A DNA stretch of 64,000 nt from positions 620,001-684,000 of the forward strand of contig CAVWCQ010000008.1 in the NCBI GenBank assembly GCA_963753545.1. The letters run 5' to 3'. The DNA is from CAVWCQ01 sp963753545 (lineage in GTDB: Bacteria; Chloroflexota; Anaerolineae; Aggregatilineales; Aggregatilineaceae). Shown here in pieces: positions 25,591 through 34,384 of this stretch (the first letter of the stretch is position 1; every line of letters begins with the position of its first letter). The notes beneath the pieces are model-generated. The model did not search any database. It was not told where the DNA came from and worked only from the letters and a program-made list of their open reading frames with translations. The position numbers and the translations under genes were made by a program.

Positions 25591-27102
25591 TTAGCGATGC
25601 ATCCTCTCCCAGCGACCCATCCATTTCCAGTTGGACGCGTCGCGCTTGGGTCGGGCCACAATCTGAAGAGCCTGCTGGCGCTGCTGGTGTTCGACCAGCG
25701 TTGCCAGAATCGCGGCGACCTCGCTCAAGCGCCGGTCCGGTTCGGCGCTCATACTCATAAAGCCTTCGACGAAACTGGTATCGTAGCGGCCCGCCAAAAA
25801 GCGCGTGCTGTCGATCAGCTTCTGGTGGAAGGGTAGATTCGTCTTGAGACCCATGATCTTATATTCGTCCAGAGCACGCCGCATACGCAGCAGCGCTTCG
25901 CCGCGTGTTTCACCCCAGGCGATCAGCTTTGCCAGCAGTGAGTCGTAGTAGGGCGTGACCTCGTACCCGGCATAGATGCCCAAATCGAGGCGGACGCCCG
26001 GCCCGGTTGGCGCGACATGAACGGTCACTTCGCCCACGGATGGCAGGAAGTTGTTGTAGGGATCTTCGGCGTTAATGCGGCACTCCACCGCCCAGCCGTT
26101 GAAGGTAACGCCGTGCTCCGGCCCCATCTTGCGCCCGCGCGCAATGCGAATCTGCTCTTTGACCATGTCCACGCCCGTCACCAGTTCGGTTACGGGGTGC
26201 TCGACCTGGAGGCGCGTGTTCATTTCCAGAAAATAGAAGTTTTTGTCGGGATCGACCAGAAATTCAATCGTCCCGGCGTTGACGTAATGGACCGCCCGCG
26301 CCGCCGCAATCGCCGCCGCGCCCATGCGTTCGCGCAGATCATCATCCATAAACGGGCTGGGTGATTCTTCAAACAATTTCTGGTGGCGGCGCTGGATGCT
26401 GCATTCACGCTCGCCGAGGTGGATCGTGTTGCCGTGTGTGTCGGCCAATATCTGAAACTCGATGTGCCGCGCGCCTTCCAGCAGCTTTTCGATATAAACC
26501 GTGCCGTCGCCAAACGCCGCTTCTGCTTCGCGGTGAGCCGAGGCCAGCGCCGAATCCAGCCCGGAAGGATCGCGCACGACGCGCATGCCCTTCCCCCCGC
26601 CACCTGCCGCTGCCTTGACCATGAGCGGGTAGCCGACGCTGCCCGCCGCCACGCGCAGTTCATCATCATTCAGGCCCGGTTCGGTTCCCGGCACTACGGG
26701 GACGCCTGCCGCCATCATCAGCGTACGCGCCGCCAGTTTGTCACCCATCTGGGAGATCGCATCCGGCGAGGGGCCGATCCATGTCAGCCCAGCGTCGATG
26801 ACAGCAGCGGCAAATTCGGCCCGCTCACTGAGGAAACCATAACCGGGATGCACGGCATCCGCGCCCGACTGGCGGGCGACGTCGATCAGGCGGCCAATGT
26901 TGAGATAACTCTCACGCGGGGCGGGCGCGCCAATGAGGTAGGCGGCATCGGCATAGCGGACGTGCAGCGCCTCGCGGTCCGCATCGGAATAGACGGCGAC
27001 CGTACGGATACCGCCCAGTTCACGGCAGGCGCGCAGGATGCGCACCGCGATTTCGCCGCGATTGGCGACTAGCACATTTCGGATCAGATTGGATTCAGAC
27101 AT
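25591..27102 (-). CDS. Acyl-CoA carboxylase, biotin carboxylase subunit
   Basis: ATP-dependent carboxylation of biotin on the carrier protein, first half of acetyl/propionyl-CoA carboxylase. The 503-residue protein has the three ATP-grasp parts: NVLVANRGEIAVRILRACRE, the glycine-rich loop VKAAAGGGGKGMRVV, HIEFQILADTHGNTIHLGER (given here in its family sense), and EMNTRLQVEHPVTELVTGVD with the catalytic Arg and metal ligands. It stops after the biotin-carboxylase C domain, without a fused carrier. ATG 27102 follows GAGGGG; an extension upstream is rich in Gly and Glu and unlikely. Best partner: the carrier at 22499-22996. Confidence 0.95.
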   Translation of the reverse strand: MSESNLIRNVLVANRGEIAVRILRACRELGGIRTVAVYSDADREALHVRYADAAYLIGAPAPRESYLNIGRLIDVARQSGADAVHPGYGFLSERAEFAAAVIDAGLTWIGPSPDAISQMGDKLAARTLMMAAGVPVVPGTEPGLNDDELRVAAGSVGYPLMVKAAAGGGGKGMRVVRDPSGLDSALASAHREAEAAFGDGTVYIEKLLEGARHIEFQILADTHGNTIHLGERECSIQRRHQKLFEESPSPFMDDDLRERMGAAAIAAARAVHYVNAGTIEFLVDPDKNFYFLEMNTRLQVEHPVTELVTGVDMVKEQIRIARGRKMGPEHGVTFNGWAVECRINAEDPYNNFLPSVGEVTVHVAPTGPGVRLDLGIYAGYEVTPYYDSLLAKLIAWGETRGEALLRMRRALDEYKIMGLKTNLPFHQKLIDSTRFLAGRYDTSFVEGFMSMSAEPDRRLSEVAAILATLVEHQQRQQALQIVARPKRDASNWKWMGRWERMHR

Positions 27103-27180
27103 GTAACGTTTCCCCTCACCCCCTGCCCCCTCGCCCACACAAACGGGGCAGGGGGAGGAGCAGATTAACTGATTTACGAC

Positions 27181-27696
27181 TTAAAAGGGCCAGTCCTGAC
27201 CGCTGGCGCGCAAGAAAAATTCTGCCAGTTCGAGTTCAGGCAGCGGATGACCGGCCTGGGTCAAAACCACCGACAGTTCGCCCCGATGGTGAACAGAATG
27301 GACCCAGTTCAGATGGAGCCACTGCCACATGGGAAGATAGAAGGGATATTCTCCAAAATGCAGATCGACCGACCGTTCCGTATCGATCTGCCCCGCCAGG
27401 AAGTCCCGGCCCTCCGCGATGACCTGTTCCCAATGGGTGCGGATATCAGCCAGAGTGGCAAGCGCCATAAAGCTGCTGTTATCAAAAATTTTCCCCTGGC
27501 AGGCGTTCAGAAAATAAACTTCGCTCTCCAGAATATGGACCAACAGGGCGCGGATCGTGCCGTGACTGGGACTGCACGGCTGTTCGAGCACCTCGGCGGG
27601 CAGCAGGGCCGCTGTCGCCAAAACCTGCTGGTTTGCCCGCGCATTATATTCAAAATAAGCCTGTAGTGCGGTTTGGTTCACGTCTGTTTTCCTCAT
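27181..27696 (-). CDS. DinB family protein
   Basis: A 171-residue four-helix-bundle protein of the DinB/YfiT type, often metal-binding and linked to thiol-dependent transferases. Predicted metal ligands are the His in LLVHILESEVYFL and the two in LNWVHSVHHRGELSVVL, with the usual spacing and the C-terminal LPELELAEFFLRA. The start MRKTDVNQTALQAYFEYNAR is typical. It stands alone between the biotin-carboxylase gene and a repeat. Confidence 0.88.
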   Translation of the reverse strand: MRKTDVNQTALQAYFEYNARANQQVLATAALLPAEVLEQPCSPSHGTIRALLVHILESEVYFLNACQGKIFDNSSFMALATLADIRTHWEQVIAEGRDFLAGQIDTERSVDLHFGEYPFYLPMWQWLHLNWVHSVHHRGELSVVLTQAGHPLPELELAEFFLRASGQDWPF

Positions 27697-27699
27697 ATC

Positions 27700-27756
27700 G
27701 GGCGCAGCGGCTTAGCGGCTTAGCTTCGCACGCTGCACGCAAAGCAGCGCCCCTAC
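27700..27756 (-). repeat. REP-like element (long type)
   Basis: Starts GGGCGCAGCGGCTTAGCGG and ends AAAGCAGCGCCCCTAC; the border repeats pair as GGGCGC / GCGCCC and leave a GTAG foot on the minus strand. Nearly the same sequence stands at 62413-62460. Confidence 0.7.
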
Positions 27757-27769
27757 AAAAACCACGCCC

Positions 27770-28282
27770 CTACGCGCTCGGAATCCATTCCTTCAATGGC
27801 TCAGTTATTTTGTGCGGCTGGCGCAGATCGCCACAGGCCGACTGCACATCCAGTTCAATCGCCGCGCCCGGACCCAACGCGCGGATCGCGTCCAGCGTCT
27901 TCTGCCACGGATCGCCCAATTCAGTGGACGATTCTGGCGGCAGTTCAACGCGCAGCACGGCGATACTCTGGATGCGGTAAAAGTCCCACACCCAGAAGAC
28001 CTGCACATGCCGCTCCCGGTCATACCCATTCCAGATCATCTGGATGTCGGTTTTGCCGCTGTTCGCCAGCCGGATGCTCTCGACGGTCAGCCGGGTATCT
28101 CCGCCCGCATCACGCAGGATAAGGGCGACCTGCATCGCCAGCGGACTGCCGGGTGTCTGCGGGCGAAAATCGGGCGTGCGGCTCCCGGCAAAACAGGCGT
28201 AATTCGACACTGCGACCGATTGTAGGAGCGCCGACGCCTGGACCACCAGCCAGCGGCGCGGCGTGGATTGGATCGTCACCAC
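27770..28282 (-). CDS. Hypothetical protein
   Basis: A 170-residue protein with no signal peptide, membrane helix or family I know. It has the look of an alternating strand/turn protein: MQVALILRDAGGDTRLTVES, MIWNGYDRERHVQVFWVWDF, SIAVLRVELPPESSTE. A single pair of cysteines is not obvious. The minus-strand coding assignment is supported by codon pattern and its place between two genes on the same strand; the start is uncertain (MVTIQSTPRRW). Confidence 0.5.
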   Translation of the reverse strand: MVTIQSTPRRWLVVQASALLQSVAVSNYACFAGSRTPDFRPQTPGSPLAMQVALILRDAGGDTRLTVESIRLANSGKTDIQMIWNGYDRERHVQVFWVWDFYRIQSIAVLRVELPPESSTELGDPWQKTLDAIRALGPGAAIELDVQSACGDLRQPHKITEPLKEWIPSA

Positions 28283-28324
28283 AGCTACTCCTCATCATCA
28301 CTCGCCCGACAAAGAAAAGAACAC

Positions 28325-28372
28325 TTTCACCGCAAAGAACGCAAAGGGCGCAAAGAAAAACACGAGAAAGAC
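28325..28372 (+). repeat. Purine-rich 9-bp-period repeat
   Basis: TTTCACCGCAAAGAACGCAA then AGGGCGCAAAGAAAAAC: same family as 16478-16523, in the same orientation. Confidence 0.7.
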
Positions 28373-28381
28373 AAGACTATT

Positions 28382-29257
28382 TTAGCCCTCGCTCATGGTC
28401 AGGCGCACCTTATGACGCGCCCGCAGCGCTTCGACCATCTCGCGCGTGACGGGCTGCTTGCCCATATAGCCCAGGTCCGGCGTAAAGCCGTGCTCATCGG
28501 AGCCGCCCGAAATGAGCAGCCCAAAGCGCTCCGCCATCGGCAAAAAGTGCGCCCGCGCCGCTTCATTCATGTTCCGGTGATAAATCTCGATGCCGTCAAG
28601 TCCCATCTCGCAGACCGCCACCAGCCGATCCTCGGAGATCAGCCCCTCGCCGCAGGTGATGCCATGCGGGTGAGCCAACACCGCCACGCCTCCAGCGGCG
28701 TGAATGGTCGCGATCTGATCGGCTATGGTGTAACGGCTCAGCGAGACGTGCGGCCACTGTGCGGCAAACAGCTTAATCAACTCGGCTTCGTCCGCCGCGT
28801 AACCCTTGTTCTCCAACACCTTCCGCAGTTGGCGCGCCCCCGGATAATACGGATTGAGGGCCAGCACCTCGTCCAGCGTCACGGGGTATCCGGCGGCGGT
28901 CAGGCGGGCGCAGCATTCTTCGATCCGATCCCGGATATTGTCCAGAGCACCCTGTTCCATCTGTTTGAAGGTCGAGTTTTCCAGATCAATAAAGTAGCCG
29001 AGGATATCGACATCATTGCCCCAGCCGGGCCGGGAGCAGTCATCCCAGCGCCCGGTAAATTCGATGGCGGGAATCAGTTCGAGGCCCAGCCGCTGCGCTA
29101 CCGGGATGGCTACGCGGGCACCGCGCGCATTATCGTGATCCGTGATCGCCACGACAGACAGATCGCGATCATAGGCGACATGCAGCAGCGCTTCCGGCGT
29201 AAACGCGCCATCGGAATAGGTGCTGTGCATGTGCAGTTCGCACTTAAAAACGCTCAC
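28382..29257 (-). CDS. PHP-domain phosphoesterase
   Basis: Member of the polymerase-and-histidinol-phosphatase superfamily, probably a metal-dependent (oligo)nucleotide or nucleoside-phosphate esterase such as RNase AM. The 291 residues contain ELHMHSTYSDGAFTPE near the start, VAITDHDNARGA, the metal-binding His in VAVLAHPHGITCGEG, and SGGSDEHGFTPDLG, all in the family order. The GTG start overlaps the TGA of the small gene before it by four bases (GTGA), with GAAGGA upstream, so it is translationally coupled. Last gene of a five-gene operon. Confidence 0.9.
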   Translation of the reverse strand: MSVFKCELHMHSTYSDGAFTPEALLHVAYDRDLSVVAITDHDNARGARVAIPVAQRLGLELIPAIEFTGRWDDCSRPGWGNDVDILGYFIDLENSTFKQMEQGALDNIRDRIEECCARLTAAGYPVTLDEVLALNPYYPGARQLRKVLENKGYAADEAELIKLFAAQWPHVSLSRYTIADQIATIHAAGGVAVLAHPHGITCGEGLISEDRLVAVCEMGLDGIEIYHRNMNEAARAHFLPMAERFGLLISGGSDEHGFTPDLGYMGKQPVTREMVEALRARHKVRLTMSEG

Positions 29258-29493
29258 TCCTTCTTTTTTCCCTTCAACAACTGGCGGATCCGCTCCGGGT
29301 CGCCGTTGTAGTATTCGTTGAGCAGGGAGTTGATCCCCGCGCCGACCGCTAATCCCAGGGCCAGGCCCACCGGGACTAATCCGATCAGGAGGCCGATCGG
29401 CGCTCCGACGAGCAGCCCGATCAGGCTCAGCCAGCCCGTAGGCCAACGTTCTCCCTGATCCGGCGTGACCTGCTCATTCAGATCATTGGTCAT
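29254..29493 (-). CDS. Small membrane protein
   Basis: 79 residues with two close hydrophobic stretches (LIGLLVGAPIGLLIGLVPVG, then LALGLAVGAGINSLL) and a charged C-terminus with a run of lysines. Looks like a small two-helix protein of unknown role. ATG 29493 has GGAAGAG 8 bases upstream, which overlaps the stop of the methyltransferase; it ends in a GTGA overlap with the PHP gene. Confidence 0.65.
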   Translation of the reverse strand: MTNDLNEQVTPDQGERWPTGWLSLIGLLVGAPIGLLIGLVPVGLALGLAVGAGINSLLNEYYNGDPERIRQLLKGKKKE

Positions 29494-29498
29494 CGCTA

Positions 29499-30431
29499 TT
29501 ACTCTTCCCACTCGTCAGGAACACGGGCGATCTTCTCGCGGCCTGTTGGTTCGTAGACGGGCCTACCCAGCGGCCTGAGCTTGAGTGTCCCGGCCTGATA
29601 GGCCGCGATCCGCTCCCGCGCCAGGGTTACATAGCCTGCATCCTGTTCGCTGCCCATTCCCCTGCGGTTGTGCCGGATCGCCGCGATGAGTGACGATCCC
29701 ACCCCGGCGTAAGGGTCCAATACCCAACTGTCTTCGGTGGTCAGGGCCAGCACGCAGCGTTCGACCAATTCTACGGGAAACTGGCAGGGATGCGCCGTTT
29801 TCTCCGGATGGTTGGCCTTCACGTTGGGAATATCCCATAGACCGGTTTCCCAGTCCTGCGCCAGCACGTCCCAGACATCGGAGGGATTTTTCCCCTTCGG
29901 ATTGCCGGACAGCTTGCCGATCTTCGGCCCCTTGTAATGGCGCTTGCCGGGATACTTCGCCGGAACGCGCACCGGGTCCAGGTTGAACACGTATTCATCA
30001 CTCTTAGTGAACCAGAGCAGGGTCTCATAGCGCCCCGAAAAGCGCCGCGACGCATGTAGACCATGCCCAAAATGCCAGATGATCCGGTTGCGCAAAAACA
30101 GGCCGTGCCCCTTAAAGATCGGGTAGTAGAGCACATCGAGCGGCACGATCTCGCCGTTTTGCACGAAATTCCCCACCTGCCAGCACAGGCTGCCATCGGG
30201 GCGCAGCACGCGCACCAACTCGCGGATGATCGTCGCCTGCCCGTCCAGATAATCCTGGATCGTGGCCCGGTTTTCATAGACCTTGCCCAGATTGTAGGGC
30301 GGTGACGTGATCACCAGGGAGGCCGTCTCATCCGGTAGTGTCGCCAGCAGATCGGCGGCATCGCCAGGATAGAGCACGAGGCGTGCCCCAGGATCGTATT
30401 GTTCCGCGATACGGATTTTTTCCGCCTCCAT
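29499..30431 (-). CDS. DNA methyltransferase (N4-cytosine or N6-adenine type)
   Basis: S-adenosylmethionine-dependent methylation of an exocyclic amino group in DNA. The 310-residue protein has the catalytic motif IV as TSPPYNL (42-48) first and the cofactor motif I as DPYAGVGSS (239-247) last, the beta-class order. Ser-Pro-Pro-Tyr is most frequent in N4-cytosine enzymes but also occurs in adenine enzymes. No restriction endonuclease lies near, so it may be a solitary methylase with a regulatory or protective role. Start MEAEKIRIAE has GGGAGTGGG before ATG. Inside the operon with the carboxyltransferase and PHP genes. Confidence 0.88.
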   Translation of the reverse strand: MEAEKIRIAEQYDPGARLVLYPGDAADLLATLPDETASLVITSPPYNLGKVYENRATIQDYLDGQATIIRELVRVLRPDGSLCWQVGNFVQNGEIVPLDVLYYPIFKGHGLFLRNRIIWHFGHGLHASRRFSGRYETLLWFTKSDEYVFNLDPVRVPAKYPGKRHYKGPKIGKLSGNPKGKNPSDVWDVLAQDWETGLWDIPNVKANHPEKTAHPCQFPVELVERCVLALTTEDSWVLDPYAGVGSSLIAAIRHNRRGMGSEQDAGYVTLARERIAAYQAGTLKLRPLGRPVYEPTGREKIARVPDEWEE

Positions 30432-30446
30432 CCCACTCCCAGCCGT

Positions 30447-32008
30447 TTAAAGCGGAATATTGCCGTGTTTCTTCGGCGGGTTGCTGTCACGCTTGTTTTG
30501 CAGCGTTTCCAGCGCGTTGATCAAAATCGGGCGCGTCTCAGACGGCATGATCACATCGTCCACGAAGCCGCGCGACGCCGCCACATAGGGATTGGCGAAT
30601 TTGTCGCGGTATTCCTGGACCAGTTCGGACTTTGCGCGCCGTCGGGTTCTTCGCCTTTGACAATTCGCTGCGGAAGACGATGCTCACCGCGCCATCCGGC
30701 CCCATGACGGCGATCTCAGCCGTGGGCCACGCGAGATTCAGATCGCTGCGAATGTGCTTGCTGTTCATGACGCAGTACGCGCCGCCGTAGGCTTTGCGGG
30801 TGATCACGGTAATTTTGGGCACCGTCGCTTCGCAGTAGGCATAAAGCAGTTTCGCGCCGGAGCGGATGATCCCGCCGTGTTCCTGCGCCGTACCGGGCAT
30901 AAAGCCGGGCACGTCCTCGAAGGTGATGATCGGAATATTGAAGCAGTCGCAGAAGCGGATAAAGCGCGCCGCTTTTTCGCTGGCGTCGATATCCAGCACA
31001 CCTGCCAGGACGGCGGGTTGGTTGGCGACGATGCCGATGCTGTGCCCGCCCAGCCGGGCAAACCCCACCACGATATTCTGCGCGAAGTGTTCGTGCACCT
31101 CAAAGAAGCGGCCTTCGTCCACGATCAGTTTGATGGCTTCTTTGATATCGTAGGGCTTGCTCGGATCATCGGGCACGATGCTGTTCAGCGCTTCGTCGGT
31201 GCGCAGCGGATCGTCTTTGGTCGGCTCGAAGGGCGGGTCTTCCATGTTGTTCTGCGGCATATAGCCCAGAATCTCGCGGGTGAGGAAGAGCGCGTCTTCT
31301 TCGGTGTTGGCCGCGACATGGCTCACGCCGCTGATGGCGTTGTGGGTCATCGCGCCGCCCAGTTCTTCAAACGACACTTCTTCATGCGTCACGGCCTGGA
31401 CCACATCCGGCCCGGTGACGAACATATAAGAGGTATCTTTCACCATGAAAATAAAATCGGTCAGCGCCGGGCTGTAGACCGCGCCGCCCGCGCACGGCCC
31501 CATGATCAGGCTGAGCTGCGGGATCACGCCGCTGGCTAGTGTGTTCCGCAGGAAAATATCGGCATAACCCGCCCAGGCTGATCACGCCTTCCTGGATGCG
31601 CGCCCCGCCGGAGTCGTTCAGGCCGATCAGCGGCGCGCCGTTCTTGATCGCCATATCCATAATCTTGCAGATCTTCTCGGCGTGGACTTCGCTCAGGGAG
31701 CCGCCCAGGACGGTGAAATCCTGCGAATAGACGTAGACGAGCCGCCCATTGACCGTACCCCAGCCGGTCACGACGCTGTCGCCCAGGAACTGCTTATCCG
31801 CCTCATCCATGCCGAAATTGCGTTCGCGGTGGACGACAAAAGCGTCAATCTCGCGGAAGCTGCCCGGATCAAGCAGCAGATCGAGCCGTTCACGGGCGGT
31901 CAGTTTTCCGGCACGGTGCTGTTTATCGATGCGGTCTTGGCCCCCGCCTTCTGCGCTCTGCAGGCGCATCTGGTTCAGGTGTTCAATCTTGGGATCACTT
32001 TTCGTCAT
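30447..32008 (-). CDS. Acyl-CoA carboxylase carboxyltransferase (propionyl-CoA type), frameshifted
   Basis: Moves CO2 from biotin to an acyl-CoA, giving methylmalonyl-CoA from propionyl-CoA. Three segments in three frames add up to the usual 520 residues. The first (start ATG 32008, MTKSDPKIEHLNQMRLQ) has GKLTARERLDLLLDPGSF and GGARIQEGVISLGG. The second (to about 30640) has SLIMGPCAGGAVYSPAL, HNAISGVSHVAANTEEDAL, then FCDCFNIPIITFEDVPGFMP, and RKAYGGAYCVMNSKHIRSD (each a typical part). The third has FANPYVAASRGFVDDVI and stops at 30447. Shifts lie near 31565 and 30640. The start overlaps the stop of the membrane gene before it (ATGA), so it is translated with it. Confidence 0.9.
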
Positions 32009-32475
32009 AAACGGATATCTCCAGGACTTGTCTCGGGCTGCTGCTCTACCCGATCTGCAAAAGGAGCGCGCATCCGCCGCCAGCGGAGCACCCACATGAG
32101 CAGCAGGAGCAGCACCACGGTCAGCGCGAACTGGAACCAGATGCGGCCCCGGCTGAAATCGGACCGGGCAAATACCACCAGCCATAACACGTTAAACGCG
32201 CCATAGTTACTCAGCAAAAATACGGTCCAGCGGCGGGCAAGACGTTTTCGCCGGGCCAGCCCCAGACCCAGCGCCAGCAGCGCCCCTCCCCATAGCAGCG
32301 CGAAGGCCGCGCGCAGCAGTGGGGGATAGGATACTCCCAGATCGCGGTAGTAGTCCGCGTGGCGCACCTGATCGTAGGCGAGCGCCCCGTTATAGAGCCC
32401 CAGCAGCACGATGATCAGACAAAACAGCCACAGCGTCCAGGGGCGGCGGGGTGCGGAAAACGAGTTGGATGGCAT
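32005..32475 (-). CDS. Membrane protein, first gene of a five-gene operon
   Basis: 156 residues with four predicted helices (WLFCLIIVLLGLYNGALAY, LLRAAFALLWGGALLALGL, LLSNYGAFNVLWLVVFA, FALTVVLLLLLMWVL) and basic loops (ARRKRLARRW, RWRRMRAP). No family recognised. Start MPSNSFSAPRRP is set by the position of TATAAT only six bases upstream of ATG, which would place the transcript start on the first codon. Its TGA overlaps the carboxyltransferase ATG. Confidence 0.65.
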   Translation of the reverse strand: MPSNSFSAPRRPWTLWLFCLIIVLLGLYNGALAYDQVRHADYYRDLGVSYPPLLRAAFALLWGGALLALGLGLARRKRLARRWTVFLLSNYGAFNVLWLVVFARSDFSRGRIWFQFALTVVLLLLLMWVLRWRRMRAPFADRVEQQPETSPGDIRL

Positions 32476-32481
32476 ACTGGC

Positions 32482-32487
32482 ATTATA
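32482..32487 (-). promoter_or_regulatory. -10 box for a leaderless start
   Basis: Minus-strand TATAAT followed by six bases and the ATG at 32475, so transcription would begin at or next to the start codon. The -35 region is weak. Confidence 0.45.
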
Positions 32488-32530
32488 GCGCATGGGGATA
32501 TGGGGAGGCCAAAGAAGGAAAGAAAAGATG

Positions 32531-32582
32531 ATTTTACCGCGGAGAGCGCGGAGAGCGCGGAGAGCGCAGAGGAAAGCAAAAG
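32531..32582 (+). repeat. Purine-rich 9-bp-period repeat
   Basis: Three near-perfect copies of the nine bases GAGCGCGGA in a row (starting near 32541), ending in GCGCAGAGGAAAGC. Best-preserved member of the family. Confidence 0.75.
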
Positions 32583-32609
32583 AGAGATAAAGAAGGAGTT
32601 GTATCTCTA

Positions 32610-32910
32610 CTAACAAACTTTTCAAAAAAATTAGTTGATCACTTCGCCGTCGTGGACGATCTGCTACCCCCCTTTTTCGGTTTCACGACTAACCATTCCC
32701 TAACCTGCCGCCAACTTCCGAAATTGGCCTATTTTTGAAGGAGGCTATTACAATGCAACCTGCGGTTGCTGGGCGCGACAAGCAGCGCCCCTACGAAAAC
32801 GGGCAGGGCAGCTCAGGCCTACAAGCCCTACTCTTAGGATACACCCATTTCGACCCTCAAAATACTCCTTTAAAGTTGAACTTTAAGTACTATTTTGGAG
32901 ATAAACGTTT
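32610..32910 (-). repeat. ~300-bp dispersed repeat, copy B
   Basis: Inverted copy of the repeat at 4465-4757; the same blocks appear on the minus strand in the same order (TTAGTACTT-like block near 32885, GGGTGTATCCTA near 32840, GTTAGTCGTGAAACCGAAAA near 32690-32670, CGAAGTGATCAACTAAT near 32640). It fills most of the 535-base gene-free gap before the TIR gene. A REP-like element (32771-32794) sits inside it. Confidence 0.75.
32771..32794 (-). repeat. REP-like element
   Basis: GGGCGCGACAAGCAGCGCCC followed by CTAC; GTAG foot on the minus strand. A second looser one, with GGGCAGGGC and AGCCCTAC borders, follows at 32801-32831. Confidence 0.65.
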
Positions 32911-33010
32911 TCAAAATTCACTGATTACCCGGTTTGACAGCCGCCATGCCCCGCCGGATAATTCAGGGGCAAGAGCGCACTAAAACAGGGCCAAGACAGG
33001 AAACATTCCC

Positions 33011-33814
33011 ATGACCGACGCCAGCAAAACCGTGTTCATCAGCTATCGCCGCAGCGTGAGTTCGTTCATCGCCCGCGCGATCTTCATGGACCTGCGCGAA
33101 CACGGCTATGATGTGTTTATGGATGTGGAGAATATCGACAGCGGCAGGTTTGAAACGATCATTTTGAACCAGATCGCGGCACGCGCGCATTTCCTGTTCA
33201 TTCTGACGCCAGGAACACTCGAACGGTGTGATGAACCGGGCGATTGGCTGCGGCGGGAGATCGAACAGGCCATTGATTTGCAGCGCAATATCGTGCCGCT
33301 GTTGATCAATGAGTTCAAGTTTGATGAACAGGCGAAACCCCATTTAACAGGGAAACTGACAGACCTGCTGAAGTTCAACGCGCTGAACGTCCCGCATGAT
33401 TTTTTCGATGCAGCAATGGATCGGTTGCGGACTCGCTTCCTCAAGCAGCCTGTGTATGTCACAATTCAGCCCACGCCAGCCAAAGAGGAGGCCACTGTAC
33501 AGCAGCGGATTGAAGAAGTTGCAAATCAGCCCAAGCCAACTGAGGAGCAATTGACGGCGGAGGAGTATATCCTCCAGGGAATGTCGTGCGGCCTCGAAGG
33601 CGACCATGACGGAGAAATAGCCAATTACACTGAAGCGATCCGCCTCAACCCGCAAGATGCCAATTTCTACTACTTTCGGGGGGCAGCCTATGAGGAAAAA
33701 GATAACTATGCTTCTGCTCTAGCTGATTATGAGGCTGCGCTGCGCACATATCCAAATTATGACGAAGCCCGCAAGAGTTGGGACAACATCCTCAAAAGAA
33801 TGGGCCGCGCATAA
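33011..33814 (+). CDS. TIR domain protein with TPR repeats
   Basis: A 267-residue cytosolic protein. The TIR domain (about 6-140) has VFISYRRSVSSFIARAI at its first strand, GYDVFMDVENIDSG at the BB loop and DWLRREIEQAI at 78-88, where bacterial TIR NADases have their catalytic glutamate. A linker leads to about two tetratricopeptide repeats (from 182: AEEYILQGMSCGLEGDHDG, NPQDANFYYFRGAAYEEKDN, ALADYEAALRTYPNYDEAR). Bacterial TIR proteins often cleave NAD+ or make signalling nucleotides; TPR regions bind a sensor or partner. No second defence gene is next to it, so its job is open. ATG has AGGAAAC upstream. Confidence 0.85.
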   Translation: MTDASKTVFISYRRSVSSFIARAIFMDLREHGYDVFMDVENIDSGRFETIILNQIAARAHFLFILTPGTLERCDEPGDWLRREIEQAIDLQRNIVPLLINEFKFDEQAKPHLTGKLTDLLKFNALNVPHDFFDAAMDRLRTRFLKQPVYVTIQPTPAKEEATVQQRIEEVANQPKPTEEQLTAEEYILQGMSCGLEGDHDGEIANYTEAIRLNPQDANFYYFRGAAYEEKDNYASALADYEAALRTYPNYDEARKSWDNILKRMGRA

Positions 33815-33968
33815 GGAATTCCAACCATTACCGCTGACACCAACAGTACCCCGTAATATCCCGCTATCCGCCCCCGTACCTTGACCGCACATAATAAAAT
33901 TCATTATGATGTTTCATAACTAAATTTTTCCCGATCTGCACAACACAAAACTCCCCAGGAGAAGCACC

Positions 33969-34280
33969 ATGTACTTCGGAACAATCGCCCATATGCATGT
34001 CAAGCCGGGCATGGCAGAGCAATTTATGGCCTACGGTGAGCAGCGGGGCCAGGAAGACCCAGACGCCTCGGTGGCTATGATCGTCTTCCAGTCGACGGAC
34101 GACCCAAATCTGTTTTATCTGGTGGTCGTCGCGGAGAGTGAAGAGTCTTATCGCGCTGTTGCCGAAGACCCCAAAACCCATGAGCAGTATCTGCAAATGA
34201 TTCAGTACCTCGATTCCGAACCCATCTGGCATGATGGCTACGTCGTCCACAGCCAGTTCCCGCAGACGGCCCGCCGCTAA
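33969..34280 (+). CDS. ABM-like dimeric alpha/beta barrel protein
   Basis: 103 residues with the ferredoxin-like layout of antibiotic-biosynthesis monooxygenase proteins: GTIAHMHVKPGMAEQFMAYG, then MIVFQSTDDPNLFYLVVVA and a final WHDGYVVHSQFP. Family members bind small hydrophobic ligands or heme, but no catalytic residue can be named. It is a tandem relative of the next gene, and AGGAGAAGCACC precedes its ATG. Confidence 0.7.
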   Translation: MYFGTIAHMHVKPGMAEQFMAYGEQRGQEDPDASVAMIVFQSTDDPNLFYLVVVAESEESYRAVAEDPKTHEQYLQMIQYLDSEPIWHDGYVVHSQFPQTARR

Positions 34281-34384
34281 TCGCACATCAAAACGCGCCC
34301 TGACTGATCGAGCCGGGGCGCATCCACCTTTATGGGGTTTGGCTATAATCTGCTGGTATCGCTTTTTACCAGGAGATTTGACAC

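Noticed and set aside
29499..30431. Restriction-modification system
   Set aside because: Only a methylase; no endonuclease or specificity gene within several kb.
32531..32582. Tandem GAGCGCGGA as a CRISPR or iteron array
   Set aside because: Too short, no spacers, and the same motif is scattered as a degenerate intergenic repeat.
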